Shown here: positions 35,431 to 45,081 of the stretch, piece after piece
Layout: each line of letters begins with the position of its first letter
How positions within the stretch are numbered: the first letter of the stretch is position 1
Assembly (NCBI RefSeq): GCF_000820165.1
Contig: NZ_CDDD01000001.1
Location: 1 to 64,000, forward strand
Length of the DNA stretch: 64,000 nt
Reading direction: 5' to 3'
Source: Aeromonas taiwanensis
GTDB taxonomy: Bacteria > Pseudomonadota > Gammaproteobacteria > Enterobacterales > Aeromonadaceae
The notes under the pieces: generated by a model
Databases searched by the model: none
The model's input: the letters and a program-made list of their open reading frames with translations, nothing else
What the model was told of the DNA's origin: nothing
Program-made: the position numbers and the translations under genes

Positions 35431-36195
35431 ATGGCAAACGACACTTTCCCTTCGATGACGCGGCCCGGTGCCGCGTCATCGCTATCCGCCTCCCCCTTCA
35501 GCCTGCGCCGCTACCAGCACGACACACACAGTCACAGCCATGACCATGCCCAGCTGGTGATCCCCCTGGATGGCCCCCTCGAAATCGAGGTGCAGGGCCA
35601 GGGGCGCCGCCTCGCCCCGGGGTCGGTCTGCGTCATCCCGCCTGGCCTTCGCCACGACTACGCCGCCGATCCGGCGTTCTCGTTTCTGGTGCAGGAGAGC
35701 GACTGGCTGCCCCACTCCCTCGGTGAACGTCCCTTTCTCGAGCTGGACGACACTCAACGGCATTATCTCGCCTTTCTGCACCGCATGGTGGCAGAGGGGC
35801 GCCATCTGGCCGGCATGGATCAGGTATGGCTCGGGCTGCTGGCCGAGGGGCGCGGCATGCCCGCCATCGTCCCTCGTATCGCCAGGGTACAGCGCCATAT
35901 CGAGGCCCACCTCGCCCAGCACCTCACCAACGAGCGACTCGCCGCCATCGCCTGCCTCGGCCAGAGCCAATTCAAGCATGCCTTTCGCCAGCAGGTGGGC
36001 ATGAGCGTCTCCCGCTACATCCTGGCGCGGCGCCTGACGCTGGCCCGCACCCTGCTGGCCCGGACCGCCCTGCCCATCGGCGAGGTGGCCAGTCGCTGCG
36101 GCTACCAGAATCAAGGGGCCTTCGCCGAGCGCTTCCTGGCCGAGACCGGCCTCACCCCCACTCTCTGGCGCCGACAAAACGGCTCCCTGCCGTAA
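35431..36195 (+). CDS. AraC family regulator with cupin-like sensor domain
   Basis: A 254-residue regulator. The N-terminal cupin-type AraC-binding domain (about 25-100) carries a His-rich [17 protein letters not shown] stretch that could bind metal. The C-terminal double HTH (about 150-250) includes [23 protein letters not shown] and the signature [23 protein letters not shown] 35431 has a weak ribosome-binding site and lies 11 bp after metJ, so read-through expression from metJ is possible. ATG 35455 is an alternative. The target is unknown; no obvious effector-pathway genes flank it. Confidence 0.8.
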   Translation: MANDTFPSMTRPGAASSLSASPFSLRRYQHDTHSHSHDHAQLVIPLDGPLEIEVQGQGRRLAPGSVCVIPPGLRHDYAADPAFSFLVQESDWLPHSLGERPFLELDDTQRHYLAFLHRMVAEGRHLAGMDQVWLGLLAEGRGMPAIVPRIARVQRHIEAHLAQHLTNERLAAIACLGQSQFKHAFRQQVGMSVSRYILARRLTLARTLLARTALPIGEVASRCGYQNQGAFAERFLAETGLTPTLWRRQNGSLP

Positions 36196-36278
36196 CCGAA
36201 CGGCCCCTCACCGAAGACAGCGCCCTCCTTTCACGGCATGCTGGAGCCCATGCAAGCCATGGCAGAGGAGGAGCCAAG

Positions 36279-36617
36279 ATGCAGACCATAAGCTGGCAGG
36301 ATTTCGAGATGGTGGAGCTCAGGGTCGGCACCCTGGTGCGGATCGAGCCCTTCCCCGAGGCGCGCAAGCCCGCCTACAAGGTGTGGGCGGATTTTGGCCC
36401 CGAGCTCGGGGTGCGCAAGAGCAGCGCCCAGATCACCGACCTCTATCGACCGGAGGATCTGGTGGGCCGCCAGATCGTCGCCGTGGTCAACTTCCCCCCC
36501 AAGCAGATAGGGCCCATCCAGTCGGAGTTCCTGCTGACCGGCTTCTACCGCCCGGATGGCGCCGTGGTGATCGCCATCCCTGAGCAGGCGGTGGAGAACG
36601 GTGCCAGGCTGGGTTGA
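36279..36617 (+). CDS. csaA: CsaA-like tRNA-binding/chaperone protein
   Basis: A 112-residue stand-alone tRNA-binding (OB-fold) domain. The blocks [37 protein letters not shown] and [19 protein letters not shown] match CsaA more closely than YgjH. CsaA has been described as an export-related chaperone and as a tRNA-binding dimer; which role matters here is unknown. GAGGAGGAG precedes ATG 36279. It converges on the serine transporter gene with a long palindromic terminator between. Confidence 0.87.
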   Translation: MQTISWQDFEMVELRVGTLVRIEPFPEARKPAYKVWADFGPELGVRKSSAQITDLYRPEDLVGRQIVAVVNFPPKQIGPIQSEFLLTGFYRPDGAVVIAIPEQAVENGARLG

Positions 36618-36633
36618 CGCAGCAGGCCCCATG

Positions 36634-36671
36634 AAAAGAGAGAGGCGACCCCGGGGTCGCCTCTCTCTTTT
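36634..36671. terminator. 38-bp perfect palindrome, bidirectional terminator
   Basis: Two 19-base arms (AAAAGAGAGAGGCGACCCC and its exact complement) meet without a spacer. A-tract and T-tract at the ends give each strand a GC stem followed by T residues. It lies between csaA and sdaC, which converge. Confidence 0.9.
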
Positions 36672-36690
36672 TGCTGTTTGCGAAACGCGG

Positions 36691-37959
36691 TCACTTCATC
36701 AGGCTGAAGAGCAGGGCCGAGACAGCCAGGGCACCGGTCACCAGAATGAAGCCGTTCACCCAGCCGTGACGGAAGCGGGCCAGCGCCTCCACCTTGTAGA
36801 TGGCCACCACCGGCATGATGAAGAGGATCATGGCGATGACAGGGCCTGAGAGGGTCTCCATCAGCCCCAGGATACCCGGGTTCATGACGGCCGCCCCCCA
36901 GATGGCGAAGAACATCAGGGCGATGCCGAGCTTGTCCGCCTTCGCCAGTGACAGGCCGGTGGGCTTGGCGAGCAGGCTTTTGAGGCTTTCGCGGGCACCC
37001 AGGAAGTGGCCGAGGAAGGAGGAGCTGATGGCGATGAAGGCGATGAGCGGCCCCAGGGTCACGATCACCGGGTTGTCGGTGATGTTGGCGAGATAGGAGA
37101 GCACGGAAACGTTCTGGGCCTTGGCCTCTGCCAGCTGGGCCGGGGAGAGGCTCAGCACGCAGGAGAAGACGAAGAAGAGCACGAAGCCCACCAGCATGAC
37201 GGTGGTGTTGCGCAGGATCAGGCCGCTCTTGGCCTCCGCCTGCTCGCCGTATTCCCGACGCTGCACGTTGGCAAAGCCCGAGATGGCGGCGGCATGGCTG
37301 AAGGCGAACACGGTCACCGGCAACGCCAGCCAGACGGTGTTGAGGAAGCTGACGCTTTCAAAGGCGGTCACTTCCGGCCACTGCCACTGGGGAATGAGGT
37401 AGCAGGAGAGCGCCAGCAGGATCGCCGCCAGCGGGTAAACCATGACGGCGAAGGCCCGCAGCATCGCCTTCTCCCCGGCCAGCATCACGGCGATCATGGC
37501 GAACACCAGCACGCCGGAGAGCATCACCCGATCCGGCATGGCGGTGCCCAGCTGATTGACCATGAAGCTCTCCACCGTGTTGGTCAGCCCGACGCCATAG
37601 ATGAGCAGGATCGGGAAGATGGAGAGGAAATAGAGGGCCGAGATGAGGCGACCGGCCATCTTGCCGAAGTGTTCCTCGGCCACCTCGGTGAAGTCGGCGT
37701 GGGGACGGGAAGAGGAGAGCACGAAGCGCGCCAGCCCGCGGTGGGCCAGGAAGGTCATGGGGCCGGCCAGTACGGCGACCACCATGAGGGGCCAGATCCC
37801 CCCCAGTCCCAGGTTGATGGGCAGGAACAGGATGCCGGCACCGACAGCGGTGCCGAACAGGCTGATGACCCAATGGGTGTCGTGACGGCGCCAGCTGCTG
37901 GCAGTCGGGGTGGATTGGGAGGCGGACAGCTCCCGGGAGGCTTCTGCAGATAAACTCAT
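36691..37959 (-). CDS. sdaC: Serine/threonine transporter, SdaC-like (HAAAP family)
   Basis: Proton- or sodium-coupled hydroxy-amino-acid permease of the inner membrane. The protein has 422 residues (E. coli SdaC 429) and about eleven hydrophobic segments. Family landmarks match SdaC closely: GTAVGAGILFLPINLGLGG near 35-53, FLAHRGLARFVLSS, TEVAEEHFG, TNTVESFMVNQLG and FVFSCVLSLSPAQLAEAK. Orthology to SdaC rather than TdcC/YhaO-type permeases is probable but not certain. No sdaA/B deaminase is adjacent. The ribosome-binding site at ATG 37959 is poor, and upstream lies a long AT-rich leader with a hairpin, so post-transcriptional control is plausible. Confidence 0.88.
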   Translation of the reverse strand: MSLSAEASRELSASQSTPTASSWRRHDTHWVISLFGTAVGAGILFLPINLGLGGIWPLMVVAVLAGPMTFLAHRGLARFVLSSSRPHADFTEVAEEHFGKMAGRLISALYFLSIFPILLIYGVGLTNTVESFMVNQLGTAMPDRVMLSGVLVFAMIAVMLAGEKAMLRAFAVMVYPLAAILLALSCYLIPQWQWPEVTAFESVSFLNTVWLALPVTVFAFSHAAAISGFANVQRREYGEQAEAKSGLILRNTTVMLVGFVLFFVFSCVLSLSPAQLAEAKAQNVSVLSYLANITDNPVIVTLGPLIAFIAISSSFLGHFLGARESLKSLLAKPTGLSLAKADKLGIALMFFAIWGAAVMNPGILGLMETLSGPVIAMILFIMPVVAIYKVEALARFRHGWVNGFILVTGALAVSALLFSLMK

Positions 37960-38042
37960 CGGTAAACCACTTTCACATAGTATTAAAATCTAAAAATATT
38001 GTGCTCCTTTAGAATTTAATTCTCAAAAATGGACAGTGGCAG

Positions 38043-38077
38043 ATCTCACTGGCTGAACCGAGGTTTACCAGTGAGAT
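38043..38077 (-). promoter_or_regulatory. Long hairpin in the sdaC upstream leader
   Basis: ATCTCACTGG (38043-38052) pairs with CCAGTGAGAT (38068-38077). After one bulged C the stem continues for five more pairs (38054-38058 with 38063-38067, one G-T), leaving a CGAG tetraloop. It lies 84-118 bp before sdaC on the coding strand. It could be a leader structure or an operator. Confidence 0.6.
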
Positions 38078-38316
38078 TGGGCGAGAGTTGGCAGGCGCGC
38101 CATTTATTTAATCCCGCAAACATAAATAACTCAAAATATAAAACCAAATTGTCATTCATGTTTGATTTTTTATTTTGGTGAAATGAACCTTTCCAGAATT
38201 ACATGAAAACATGAACCAGTTAATTCTGCATGATTGAGACGATCCACTACCACAATCCAATTAACCAGCGAATGAAACTGAAGACTCCGCAAAAAGACAG
38301 CAGAACGCACCAAGCA

Positions 38317-38342
38317 ATCAGGCGACTCTGAAGCCGCCTGAT
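38317..38342 (-). terminator. Inverted repeat after cysQ (possible terminator)
   Basis: ATCAGGCG (38317-38324), 10-base loop, CGCCTGAT (38335-38342), just past the cysQ stop on the minus strand. The following T-tract is weak. Confidence 0.5.
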
Positions 38343-38369
38343 GGTTTCATATGGTACTCACGTCAGGGC

Positions 38370-39182
38370 TCAGTGGGCCAGGATCCTGCCCCAGGCGAGC
38401 TCAGGATCCCCCATCACGATGAAGTCCGGGTTCTCCAGCGATTCCGTCTCGTTGTAACGCAGCGGCTGCAGCGCCAGGCTGAGGATACGGCCACCCGCCG
38501 CCTCGACGATGCACTGGGCGGCGGCGGTATCCCACTCCCCGGTGGGGCCGAGCCGCACGTAGCAGTCGGCGACCCCCTCCGCCACCAGGCAGGACTTGAG
38601 GGAGCTGGAACCCAGCGGGATCAGCTCGTAATGGATGGCAGGGTTGAGGCGACGGGTCAGGTTCTCCAGCTTCTGGCGGCGGCTGATGGCCACCACCAGG
38701 GAGTCGGGCTGATCGTGCTCATGGTGAATGGCGCTGATGGGGTGCACCTCGCCGTTCGCCTCCTTGAAGGCGCCGTGACCGCGCACCGCCCAGTAGAGCA
38801 GGTCCGACTCGGGGGCATAGATGACCCCGAGCACCGGCACATTGTCCTGCACCAGGGCGATCAGGGTGGCGAAGTCACCGCTGCCGGCGATGAACTCGCC
38901 GGTGCCGTCAAGCGGGTCCACCAGCCAGTACTGGCGCCAGTTGGCACGCTGGCTGAAGGGGATGTCGGCCGCCTCTTCCGTCAGTACGGGCACATGGGGA
39001 GTGAGCGCCGACAGCGCCCGCTTGAGGTAGGCGTCGGCAGCAAGATCGGCACTGGTGACCGGGGTCGCATCCTCCTTCAACTGGCGCTCGAACTGACCGC
39101 CGCGATAGATCTCGTGAAGGATCCGCCCCGCTTCGCGGGCGATCTCCTTGACCTCCGGTATCCAGGCCAACAACTCCTGCAT
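38370..39182 (-). CDS. cysQ: 3'(2'),5'-bisphosphate nucleotidase
   Basis: Inositol-monophosphatase-fold phosphatase that removes the 3'-phosphate of PAP/PAPS from sulfate assimilation. The protein has 270 residues. Metal-site motifs: TEEAAD near residue 70, WLVDPLDGTGEFI near 87, and GEWDTAAAQCIVEAAGG near 215. AGGGCAGGA precedes ATG 39182. It lies 43 bp after nudE in the same direction, so it is probably co-transcribed with it. Confidence 0.94.
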   Translation of the reverse strand: MQELLAWIPEVKEIAREAGRILHEIYRGGQFERQLKEDATPVTSADLAADAYLKRALSALTPHVPVLTEEAADIPFSQRANWRQYWLVDPLDGTGEFIAGSGDFATLIALVQDNVPVLGVIYAPESDLLYWAVRGHGAFKEANGEVHPISAIHHEHDQPDSLVVAISRRQKLENLTRRLNPAIHYELIPLGSSSLKSCLVAEGVADCYVRLGPTGEWDTAAAQCIVEAAGGRILSLALQPLRYNETESLENPDFIVMGDPELAWGRILAH

Positions 39183-39225
39183 ATTCCTGCCCTCTGTCTC
39201 TGATTACCAAACAGCCCCGAACGGG

Positions 39226-39834
39226 CTAATCCTCCTGCTCCGCCAGCCACTTCTGGGCCAGCAGCAGGGCGCTGATGCTGCGCGACTCGGTGAAGTCGGG
39301 GCGCGCCAGCAAGTCGTCGATGCGGTTGAGGGGCCAGGGGATCACCTCGAGGGGTTCGGGCTCGTCGCCGACCCGCTGCTCGGGGTAGAGATCCCGCGCC
39401 AGCAAGATGTCCATCCGGCTGGAGAAGTAGCCGGGCGCCAGAGACACCTGCTTGAGCAAGGTCAGGCTGGCGGCCCCGAAGCCCGCCTCCTCCATCAGCT
39501 CCCGGTTGCCCGCCTCGAGGGCGCTCTCGCCCGGGTCGATCAGTCCCTTGGGAAAGCCCAGCTCGTAGGAGTGGGTACCCGCCGCATACTCGCGCACCAA
39601 CAGCAGGGTATGGGCATCGAACAGGGGCACCACCATGACGGCGCCCCGGTTGCCGCCACGCATCCGCTCGTAGACCCGCTCCTCGCCGTTGGAGAATTTC
39701 AGGTGCAGGGACTCCACCTTGAACAAGCGACTCTCGGCCACTATCTCGGCCTTGAGGATCTCTGGCTTGCTCTTGTCATGGGCCATGGTCTCGGCACTGA
39801 GGTGCACGGGGTTGCGCTTGCGGGGATCGCTCAT
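39226..39834 (-). CDS. nudE: Nudix hydrolase NudE (ADP compounds hydrolase)
   Basis: Hydrolyses ADP-ribose, NADH and dinucleoside polyphosphates. A perfect Nudix box is present (GLIDPGES, then ELMEEAGF) near residues 112-134. The framework ESYELGF / YERMRGGNRGAVMVVP resembles E. coli NudE. The longest form has 202 residues. Starting at ATG 39786 gives 186, exactly the E. coli length, so that start is a serious alternative; neither has a strong ribosome-binding site. It is upstream of cysQ and divergent from yrfG, the neighbour it also has in E. coli. Confidence 0.92.
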   Translation of the reverse strand: MSDPRKRNPVHLSAETMAHDKSKPEILKAEIVAESRLFKVESLHLKFSNGEERVYERMRGGNRGAVMVVPLFDAHTLLLVREYAAGTHSYELGFPKGLIDPGESALEAGNRELMEEAGFGAASLTLLKQVSLAPGYFSSRMDILLARDLYPEQRVGDEPEPLEVIPWPLNRIDDLLARPDFTESRSISALLLAQKWLAEQED

Positions 39835-39981
39835 CGGGGCTGACTGCTCGTTAAAAAATCGTGTTTCAAGAGTAAACGACTACCAGGGCGAACACCACGG
39901 GGCAAGGGCGGGAAAGATGCCCGAAAAATCCGTTATAATGCGCCCCGTTTTCCCCACTCCCCATAGACATCGAGAGACCCC

Positions 39982-40650
39982 ATGCCGACTCCCCTGCCCT
40001 GGCACCAGATAGATACCGTTTTGCTCGACATGGACGGCACCCTGATCGATCTCCATTTTGACAACCACCTGTGGCAGACCCTGGTGCCGGCGCGCTACGC
40101 CGAGCGACTCGGCCTGCCGCTCGCCGAGGCGAAGGCGCAGATAGATGCCCATTATCACGCCGTCAGCGGCACCCTCCACTGGTACTGCGTCGATTACTGG
40201 AGCCAGACCCTGGGGCTCGACATCCGCGCCCTCAAGCAGGAGATCCTGGAGAAGATCCAGTGGCGCCCCCACGTCCTCCCCTTCCTGGCCGCGCTCAAGG
40301 CCGCCGGCAAGCAGCTGGTGCTCTTCACCAATGCCCACCCCGCCAGCCTCTCGGTGAAGGATGCGCGCCTCGGCCTCGCCGAGCACCTCGATCTCATGGT
40401 GAGCACCCACGAGCTGGGCTGGTCGAAGGAGAGCCAGCACTGCTGGCAGGCACTGGCCGAGCGGCTGGCGTTCGACCCGGCCCGCACCCTGTTCGTGGAT
40501 GACAGCGAGCGGATCCTGCGCGCCGCCGCCGATTACGGCATCGGCTACCAGCTCGCCATCCAGAATCCGGACAGCCGACAGCCCGAGCAACGCATCACCG
40601 CCTTCCCGGCGATCCGCGACTACGCCGAGCTGTTGCCCCTCGGCACCTGA
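39982..40650 (+). CDS. yrfG: GMP/IMP nucleotidase (HAD family) YrfG
   Basis: HAD-superfamily 5'-nucleotidase for purine mononucleotides, 222 residues as in E. coli. Motif I is LLDMDGTLID (11-20), motif II is LFTNAH near 111, the motif III Lys lies in GWSKES, and motif IV is FVDDSE. A TATAAT at 39934-39939 is a plausible -10 element, although no matching -35 is seen. It is divergent from nudE. Confidence 0.93.
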   Translation: MPTPLPWHQIDTVLLDMDGTLIDLHFDNHLWQTLVPARYAERLGLPLAEAKAQIDAHYHAVSGTLHWYCVDYWSQTLGLDIRALKQEILEKIQWRPHVLPFLAALKAAGKQLVLFTNAHPASLSVKDARLGLAEHLDLMVSTHELGWSKESQHCWQALAERLAFDPARTLFVDDSERILRAAADYGIGYQLAIQNPDSRQPEQRITAFPAIRDYAELLPLGT

Positions 40651-40657
40651 CACCCTC

Positions 40658-40683
40658 AAGGCCCTCCTCGCGAGGGCCTTGTC
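40658..40683 (+). terminator. Terminator-like hairpin after yrfG
   Basis: AAGGCCCTC, loop CTCGC, GAGGGCCTT, then TTGTC: a 9-bp stem immediately after the stop. Confidence 0.7.
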
Positions 40684-40719
40684 ATATCAGCTCAGCAGCC
40701 AGTCCGCTGATTAAAACCC

Positions 40720-41826
40720 TCAGGCCGCATCAAGGGGAGCCAGCACCCCCATGCCGGCCAGGTAGTCGAGGGCGCTCGGGGTGAAGCCAAGCTCTGCAAG
40801 GTGCGCCGCCGTGAAGGGGGCACAGTGCAAGGGCTGGCCGCGACTCACCCGTTCCATCCAGTCCGGATTGCCGATGGCCGCCGTGCCCACTGCCACCAGA
40901 TCGGCGCCGCCCGCCAGGGCCAGCTCGGCCGAATCTGCGTCGCTAATCTTGCCCGCCACCATGAGCGGCACCCGCCCGGCCAACCCGACCCGCACCGCCT
41001 CCAGCAGGGCGCCGCCGTCGGGATCCCCCGCCACCGCCTTGAAGCTGTCCCCCATGGAGAAGTGCAGGTAGTCGATCCCCTCGTCCGCCAGCAGGTGCGC
41101 CACCGCCAGCTGATGGGGCAGCGCTATGCCCTGGATATGGGCATAGCTCTCGGGGGAGAGGCGCACCCCGACCAGAAAGTCCCGGGGCAGGCGGGCGCGG
41201 ATGCCGCGCACTATCTCCACCAGGATCCGCGCCCGGTTGGCGATGCTGCCACCCCAGCGGTCGGTGCGCCGGTTGTGCAGGGGGTTGAGGAAATTGCAGA
41301 GCAGGAAGTTGTGGGCGGCGTGCAACTCGACCCCGTGCAGGCCGGCGCCATGGGCCCGCTCGGCGGCGCGCACGAAGGCGTCAATGAGCGTCAGAATCTC
41401 CTCCTCGCTCAGCCCCTTGACCCCGAGGGGGTAGCGCCCGCCCGGCGCCAGCTCGCACGGGCCCACCGGCGCCCCGTCGTTCAGTTCGGGCAGGGCCCGC
41501 ATCCCGCCGTGATGCAGCTGCACCACCGCCAGCGCCCCGGCCTGCCGCGCACTGTCGGCCAGGGCCGTGAAGGCCTGCTGCTGGGTGTCGGTCATCAGGG
41601 CCGGCTGCCCCGCCCAGCAGCGTCCGCCGGGCTGCACCTGGGTTGCGGCGGCGATGAGCAGGCCGAAGCCGCCCCGGGCGCAGCGCGCCAGCCAGTCGAG
41701 CTCGGCCTGAGCGGGATCGCCGCCTGCGCCGCTCATGTTGTGGGTCAAAGGGGCCAGCACGGCCCGGTTCTTGAGCCGCAATCCGGCCCGCTCGAAGTGG
41801 AAGCTGTCGCCAAGTGCCTTGTTCAT
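40720..41826 (-). CDS. Old Yellow Enzyme-type NADH:flavin oxidoreductase
   Basis: FMN-dependent ene-reductase family protein, 368 residues in a TIM barrel. Seen: the N-terminal LKNRAVLAPLTHNMS, the substrate-binding region VQLHHGGM near 125, GVELHAAHNFLLCNFLNPLHNRR near 195-217, and the C-terminal phosphate-binding GGADLVAVGTAAIGNPDW. It is closer to the YqjM/NemA-like single-domain group than to 2,4-dienoyl-CoA reductase, since no second FAD domain is present. GGGAGAGG precedes ATG 41826. It is divergent from a LysR regulator that probably controls it. Confidence 0.88.
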   Translation of the reverse strand: MNKALGDSFHFERAGLRLKNRAVLAPLTHNMSGAGGDPAQAELDWLARCARGGFGLLIAAATQVQPGGRCWAGQPALMTDTQQQAFTALADSARQAGALAVVQLHHGGMRALPELNDGAPVGPCELAPGGRYPLGVKGLSEEEILTLIDAFVRAAERAHGAGLHGVELHAAHNFLLCNFLNPLHNRRTDRWGGSIANRARILVEIVRGIRARLPRDFLVGVRLSPESYAHIQGIALPHQLAVAHLLADEGIDYLHFSMGDSFKAVAGDPDGGALLEAVRVGLAGRVPLMVAGKISDADSAELALAGGADLVAVGTAAIGNPDWMERVSRGQPLHCAPFTAAHLAELGFTPSALDYLAGMGVLAPLDAA

Positions 41827-41941
41827 CGCCCTCTCCCGGGATCGCAATGGAATGCCGCCACTATAAACCCGGGCACTGAGGATATAATCAGGCACACAAG
41901 CAAGGCATTCATTCCCTGCAAGACACAATAGGCCACCCATC

Positions 41942-42847
41942 ATGCGTCACCACAAGTTCGACACCCTCTACCTGATGCGCCTGCTGGTCGCCATCGTCCG
42001 CTGCGGATCCTTCGCCGCCGCCGCCGCACACCTCGGCATCACCCCGAGCAAGGCGTCAAAGGATCTACGCCACCTGGAGCAGAGCCTCGGCAACACGCTC
42101 CTGAGCCGTACCACCCGCCGGGTGCAGCTGACCGATGCGGGGGAGCTCGCCTACCGCCAGGCCGACCAGATGATCGCCCTGCACGAGCAGCTGCTGGACG
42201 GCCTGCAACGCCGCCGCTCGGCCCTGTGCGGGGAGCTGCGCATCACGGCGCCGGATCTGTGGGGCGAGGTGGTGCTGACCCCGGTACTGCTGCGCTTTCG
42301 CGCCGACCACCCCGAGGTGCGGATCATCGCCGACTTCAGCAATACCCCGGCCGACCTGCTGCGCGACAACCTGCACGTGGCGTTTCGCAGCACCGAGCTC
42401 GGCACCCAGCCCTATCTGGCGCGCCCCATCGCGGTGGACGATCTGGTGCTCTGCGCCAGCGCCGACTACCTGGACCGCCACCCGCCCTTGAGCGAGCCGC
42501 AGGATCTGCACCAGCACAGCCTCATCACCCGCTGCCAGGAGTACAGCCGCCACGAGCGCTGGACCCTGCTTGCCCAGGGGCGCGAGATCCCGCTGGAAGT
42601 GGCGGGCGAGCTGGCCTTCAGCAGCAAGAGGGCGATTCACCAGGCGATGCGCCAGGGGCTGGGGATCGCCCGCCTGCCGCGCTACCTGGTGGCGGCCGAG
42701 CTGGCCGAGGGGGTGGTGCACGAGGTGCTGCCCGACTACCGTCCCAAGGGGGCCCATTTCTATGCCCTCTACACCCAGCGCCGGGCCGAGTCGGCCCTGG
42801 TCGGCCACTTCCTCGACTACGTCATCGAGGCGCTCACCCCCTCATGA
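41942..42847 (+). CDS. LysR-type transcriptional regulator
   Basis: A 301-residue LysR regulator. The N-terminal HTH is [28 protein letters not shown] (about 21-48) and an effector-binding domain runs from about 90. It is divergent from the OYE gene with 115 bp between, so regulation of the ene-reductase is the natural guess. A TATAAT at 41883-41888 may be its -10 element. Its end overlaps the tyrS 3' end by 6 bp (convergent), leaving no room for a terminator between them. Confidence 0.88.
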   Translation: MRHHKFDTLYLMRLLVAIVRCGSFAAAAAHLGITPSKASKDLRHLEQSLGNTLLSRTTRRVQLTDAGELAYRQADQMIALHEQLLDGLQRRRSALCGELRITAPDLWGEVVLTPVLLRFRADHPEVRIIADFSNTPADLLRDNLHVAFRSTELGTQPYLARPIAVDDLVLCASADYLDRHPPLSEPQDLHQHSLITRCQEYSRHERWTLLAQGREIPLEVAGELAFSSKRAIHQAMRQGLGIARLPRYLVAAELAEGVVHEVLPDYRPKGAHFYALYTQRRAESALVGHFLDYVIEALTPS

Positions 42848-44107
42848 GCGGATCACCAGGTGGTACTGCTTCTTGCCCCGGCGCAGCAGCAGATAGCGGC
42901 CGAACAGCCAGTCGCCGTCGGTCACTGGCTCATCCTGGCGGATCGCGCCGTTGAGGCTGACGGCCCCCGCCGCCAGCAGCTCCCGGGCGATGCGCCTGGA
43001 GTTCGCCAGGCCGCACTCCACCAGCAGGGTCACCAGATCCGTTTCCCCCTCGATGGGGCTGCTCGGCAGGCCATCCTGGGCCAGCTGGGCCAGATCGCTC
43101 TCGCCAAGACGAGCCACGTCACCGCTGAACAAGAGCTCACTAATGCGCCGCGCCGCCGCCAGCGCCCCCTTGCCGTGCACCAGCTCGGTCAGCTCGTCCG
43201 CCAGCACCTGCTGGGCCAGCTTGCGCCCTTGCCGCTTGGCGTCCTCCGCCTCCAGCGCCTCAATCTCGGCCAGCGGCATAAAGCTGTAGTAGCGCAGGAA
43301 GCGGTAGACATCCTCGTCCGCGGTGCCGAGCCAGAACTGGTAGAAGGCGTAGGGTGAGGTGAGCGCCGGATCCAGCCAGATTGCGCCCCCTTCCGTCTTG
43401 CCAAACTTGGTGCCGTCCGCCTTGGTGATGAGCGGCAGCGTCATGCCATAGACCTGGGCATGATGCAGCCGCCGGGTGAGATCCATGCCGCTGGTGATGT
43501 TGCCCCACTGGTCGTTGCCGCCGATCTGCAGGGTGCAGCCGAGACGCTGGTTGAGCACGGCGAAGTCCTGGGATTGCAGCAGGGCGTAGGAGAACTCGGT
43601 GAAGGAGATGCCCTGATCCGGGCGGGCCAGGCGCTGGCGCACCGATTCGCGGGCCAGCATGGCGTTGACCGAGAAGTGCTTGCCGATATCCCGCAGGAAG
43701 TCGAGGGCCGACATCTGCCCCATCCAGTCGGCGTTGTTGACCAGCAGCGGCGCCGCCAGCCCGTCGCTCGCCGGCAGCAGGGCGCTTATCTGGGCCGACA
43801 GGCTGGCCACCCAGCCCTGCACCGTCTCGGCGCTGTTGAGGCTGCGCTCGCTTGCCTTGAAGCTGGGATCGCCGATAAGGCCGGTGGCACCGCCCACCAG
43901 GGCCACCGGGGTGTGGCCCGCCAGCTGGAAGCGGCGCAGCATCAAGAGCGGCACCAGATGGCCGATGTGCAGGCTGCCGGCGGTGGGATCGAAGCCGCAG
44001 TAGACGGTGCGCGGGGTGGCGAGGTGATCGCGCAGCGCCACCGGGTCGGAATTCTGGGCCACCAGGCCGCGTCGGGTCAGCTCATCGAGCAGGTGGGGGT
44101 TGATCAT
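42842..44107 (-). CDS. tyrS: Tyrosyl-tRNA synthetase
   Basis: Class I aminoacyl-tRNA synthetase charging tRNA(Tyr), 421 residues. The HIGH motif lies in [10 protein letters not shown] near residue 47, and the KMSKS-like loop is KFGKT near 235. [10 protein letters not shown] and [11 protein letters not shown] are the tyrosine-site signatures. A C-terminal S4 RNA-binding domain (from about 355, [20 protein letters not shown]) is intact. GGAG lies seven bases before ATG 44107. A longer upstream reading frame exists but begins outside any homologous region. Confidence 0.96.
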   Translation of the reverse strand: MINPHLLDELTRRGLVAQNSDPVALRDHLATPRTVYCGFDPTAGSLHIGHLVPLLMLRRFQLAGHTPVALVGGATGLIGDPSFKASERSLNSAETVQGWVASLSAQISALLPASDGLAAPLLVNNADWMGQMSALDFLRDIGKHFSVNAMLARESVRQRLARPDQGISFTEFSYALLQSQDFAVLNQRLGCTLQIGGNDQWGNITSGMDLTRRLHHAQVYGMTLPLITKADGTKFGKTEGGAIWLDPALTSPYAFYQFWLGTADEDVYRFLRYYSFMPLAEIEALEAEDAKRQGRKLAQQVLADELTELVHGKGALAAARRISELLFSGDVARLGESDLAQLAQDGLPSSPIEGETDLVTLLVECGLANSRRIARELLAAGAVSLNGAIRQDEPVTDGDWLFGRYLLLRRGKKQYHLVIRS

Positions 44108-44265
44108 GGGTGCTCCAACAGCAGGGGAAAAGCCCACATCCTCGCTGCTCCGGTTCGCGCCGAATATGTCCCCCAGGGGACAGTTTTGCCATTCCCGTGC
44201 TAGCATCCTGCCATAGTGGGTAGCCAGCCCAGCCACCCGGAACTTATCGCCATGACCCAACGCCC

Positions 44266-45081
44266 ATGATCCAGCCCCTCGCCACGGATGCCCTGACCCA
44301 CAGCATGACCGAGGTGGTCGATGCCCTGCACGGCAGCGGCTTCCCGGCGGCCCTGGTGCGCCTGATCCAGCAGCAGGTGGCGTTCGACTGTGCCCTGCTG
44401 CTCGGGGTGGGGCTGCGCCCCGTCTACCTCTACGACAACCTGCATCATCAGCGGGCCCTGTTGTTCGACCGCTACCTCACCCGCCACTTCAGTCAGGATC
44501 CCTTCATGCAGGCGCTGGAGCAGGGGCTGGGTGCCGGGGTCTGGACCCTGGCGCAGGTGTCGCGGGGGCGGCTCGACCCCGAGTATCGCCACCACTTCTA
44601 TCAGGCCACCGGCTGGCAGGAGGAGGTGGGGCTGATCCTGCCGGTGCGCGGCGGCCTCACCCTGATGCTGTTTCTGGGTCGCCTCGACAAGCGCAGCTCC
44701 CTCAGCCGTGACGAGCTGGCCCGGCTGGAGGCCCTGTTTCCGCTGGTGCATTCGCTGTGCCGCCAGCACTGGCGGGAGGGGGCCGCGCTGCTGGCCCAGA
44801 GTCCGGCACTGCCGGGTGGCGCCGATCTCAAGGCGACCGTGGAGCAGGCCATCGCCAGCGTGGGGGGCGCAAGCCTCACCCGCCGCGAGCGTCAGGTGGC
44901 GGGATTGCTGCTGCAGGGGCTCGACACCGAGGCCATTGCCGGTGCGCTTGGCATCGGCAGCGGCACGGTGAAAAATCATCGCAAGCACCTCTACGCCAAG
45001 CTGCACCTGCGCTCCCGGGCCGAGCTGTTCAACTTCTTTCTCAATCACCTCATCACGGCGCCAGCCGCCGCGGCCCCATAA
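44266..45081 (+). CDS. LuxR-type HTH transcriptional regulator
   Basis: A 271-residue regulator. The C-terminal LuxR HTH (about 203-260) reads [43 protein letters not shown]. The N-terminal 180 residues do not show the acyl-homoserine-lactone binding WxxYDPxW pattern, nor a receiver domain, so the signal is unknown. A five-codon frame (44252-44269) ends in a TGA overlapping the start ATG. It is divergent from tyrS and convergent with exeN. Confidence 0.8.
   Translation: MIQPLATDALTHSMTEVVDALHGSGFPAALVRLIQQQVAFDCALLLGVGLRPVYLYDNLHHQRALLFDRYLTRHFSQDPFMQALEQGLGAGVWTLAQVSRGRLDPEYRHHFYQATGWQEEVGLILPVRGGLTLMLFLGRLDKRSSLSRDELARLEALFPLVHSLCRQHWREGAALLAQSPALPGGADLKATVEQAIASVGGASLTRRERQVAGLLLQGLDTEAIAGALGIGSGTVKNHRKHLYAKLHLRSRAELFNFFLNHLITAPAAAAP

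Larger units (their letters stand above)
37960..38369. other. AT-rich intergenic region between sdaC and cysQ
   Basis: About 410 bp with no credible gene on either strand; composition is much more AT-rich than the surroundings. It holds the upstream control region of sdaC (minus strand) and the 3' end of the nudE-cysQ unit. Two structures stand out: the hairpin at 38043-38077 and an inverted repeat at 38317-38342. I see no tRNA or recognised riboswitch. Confidence 0.7.

Noticed and set aside
37960-38369. Possible small RNA or tRNA in the AT-rich gap between sdaC and cysQ.
   Set aside because: No cloverleaf, no promoter-terminator pair that brackets a defined transcript, and no recognised riboswitch core; only leader-type hairpins are visible.
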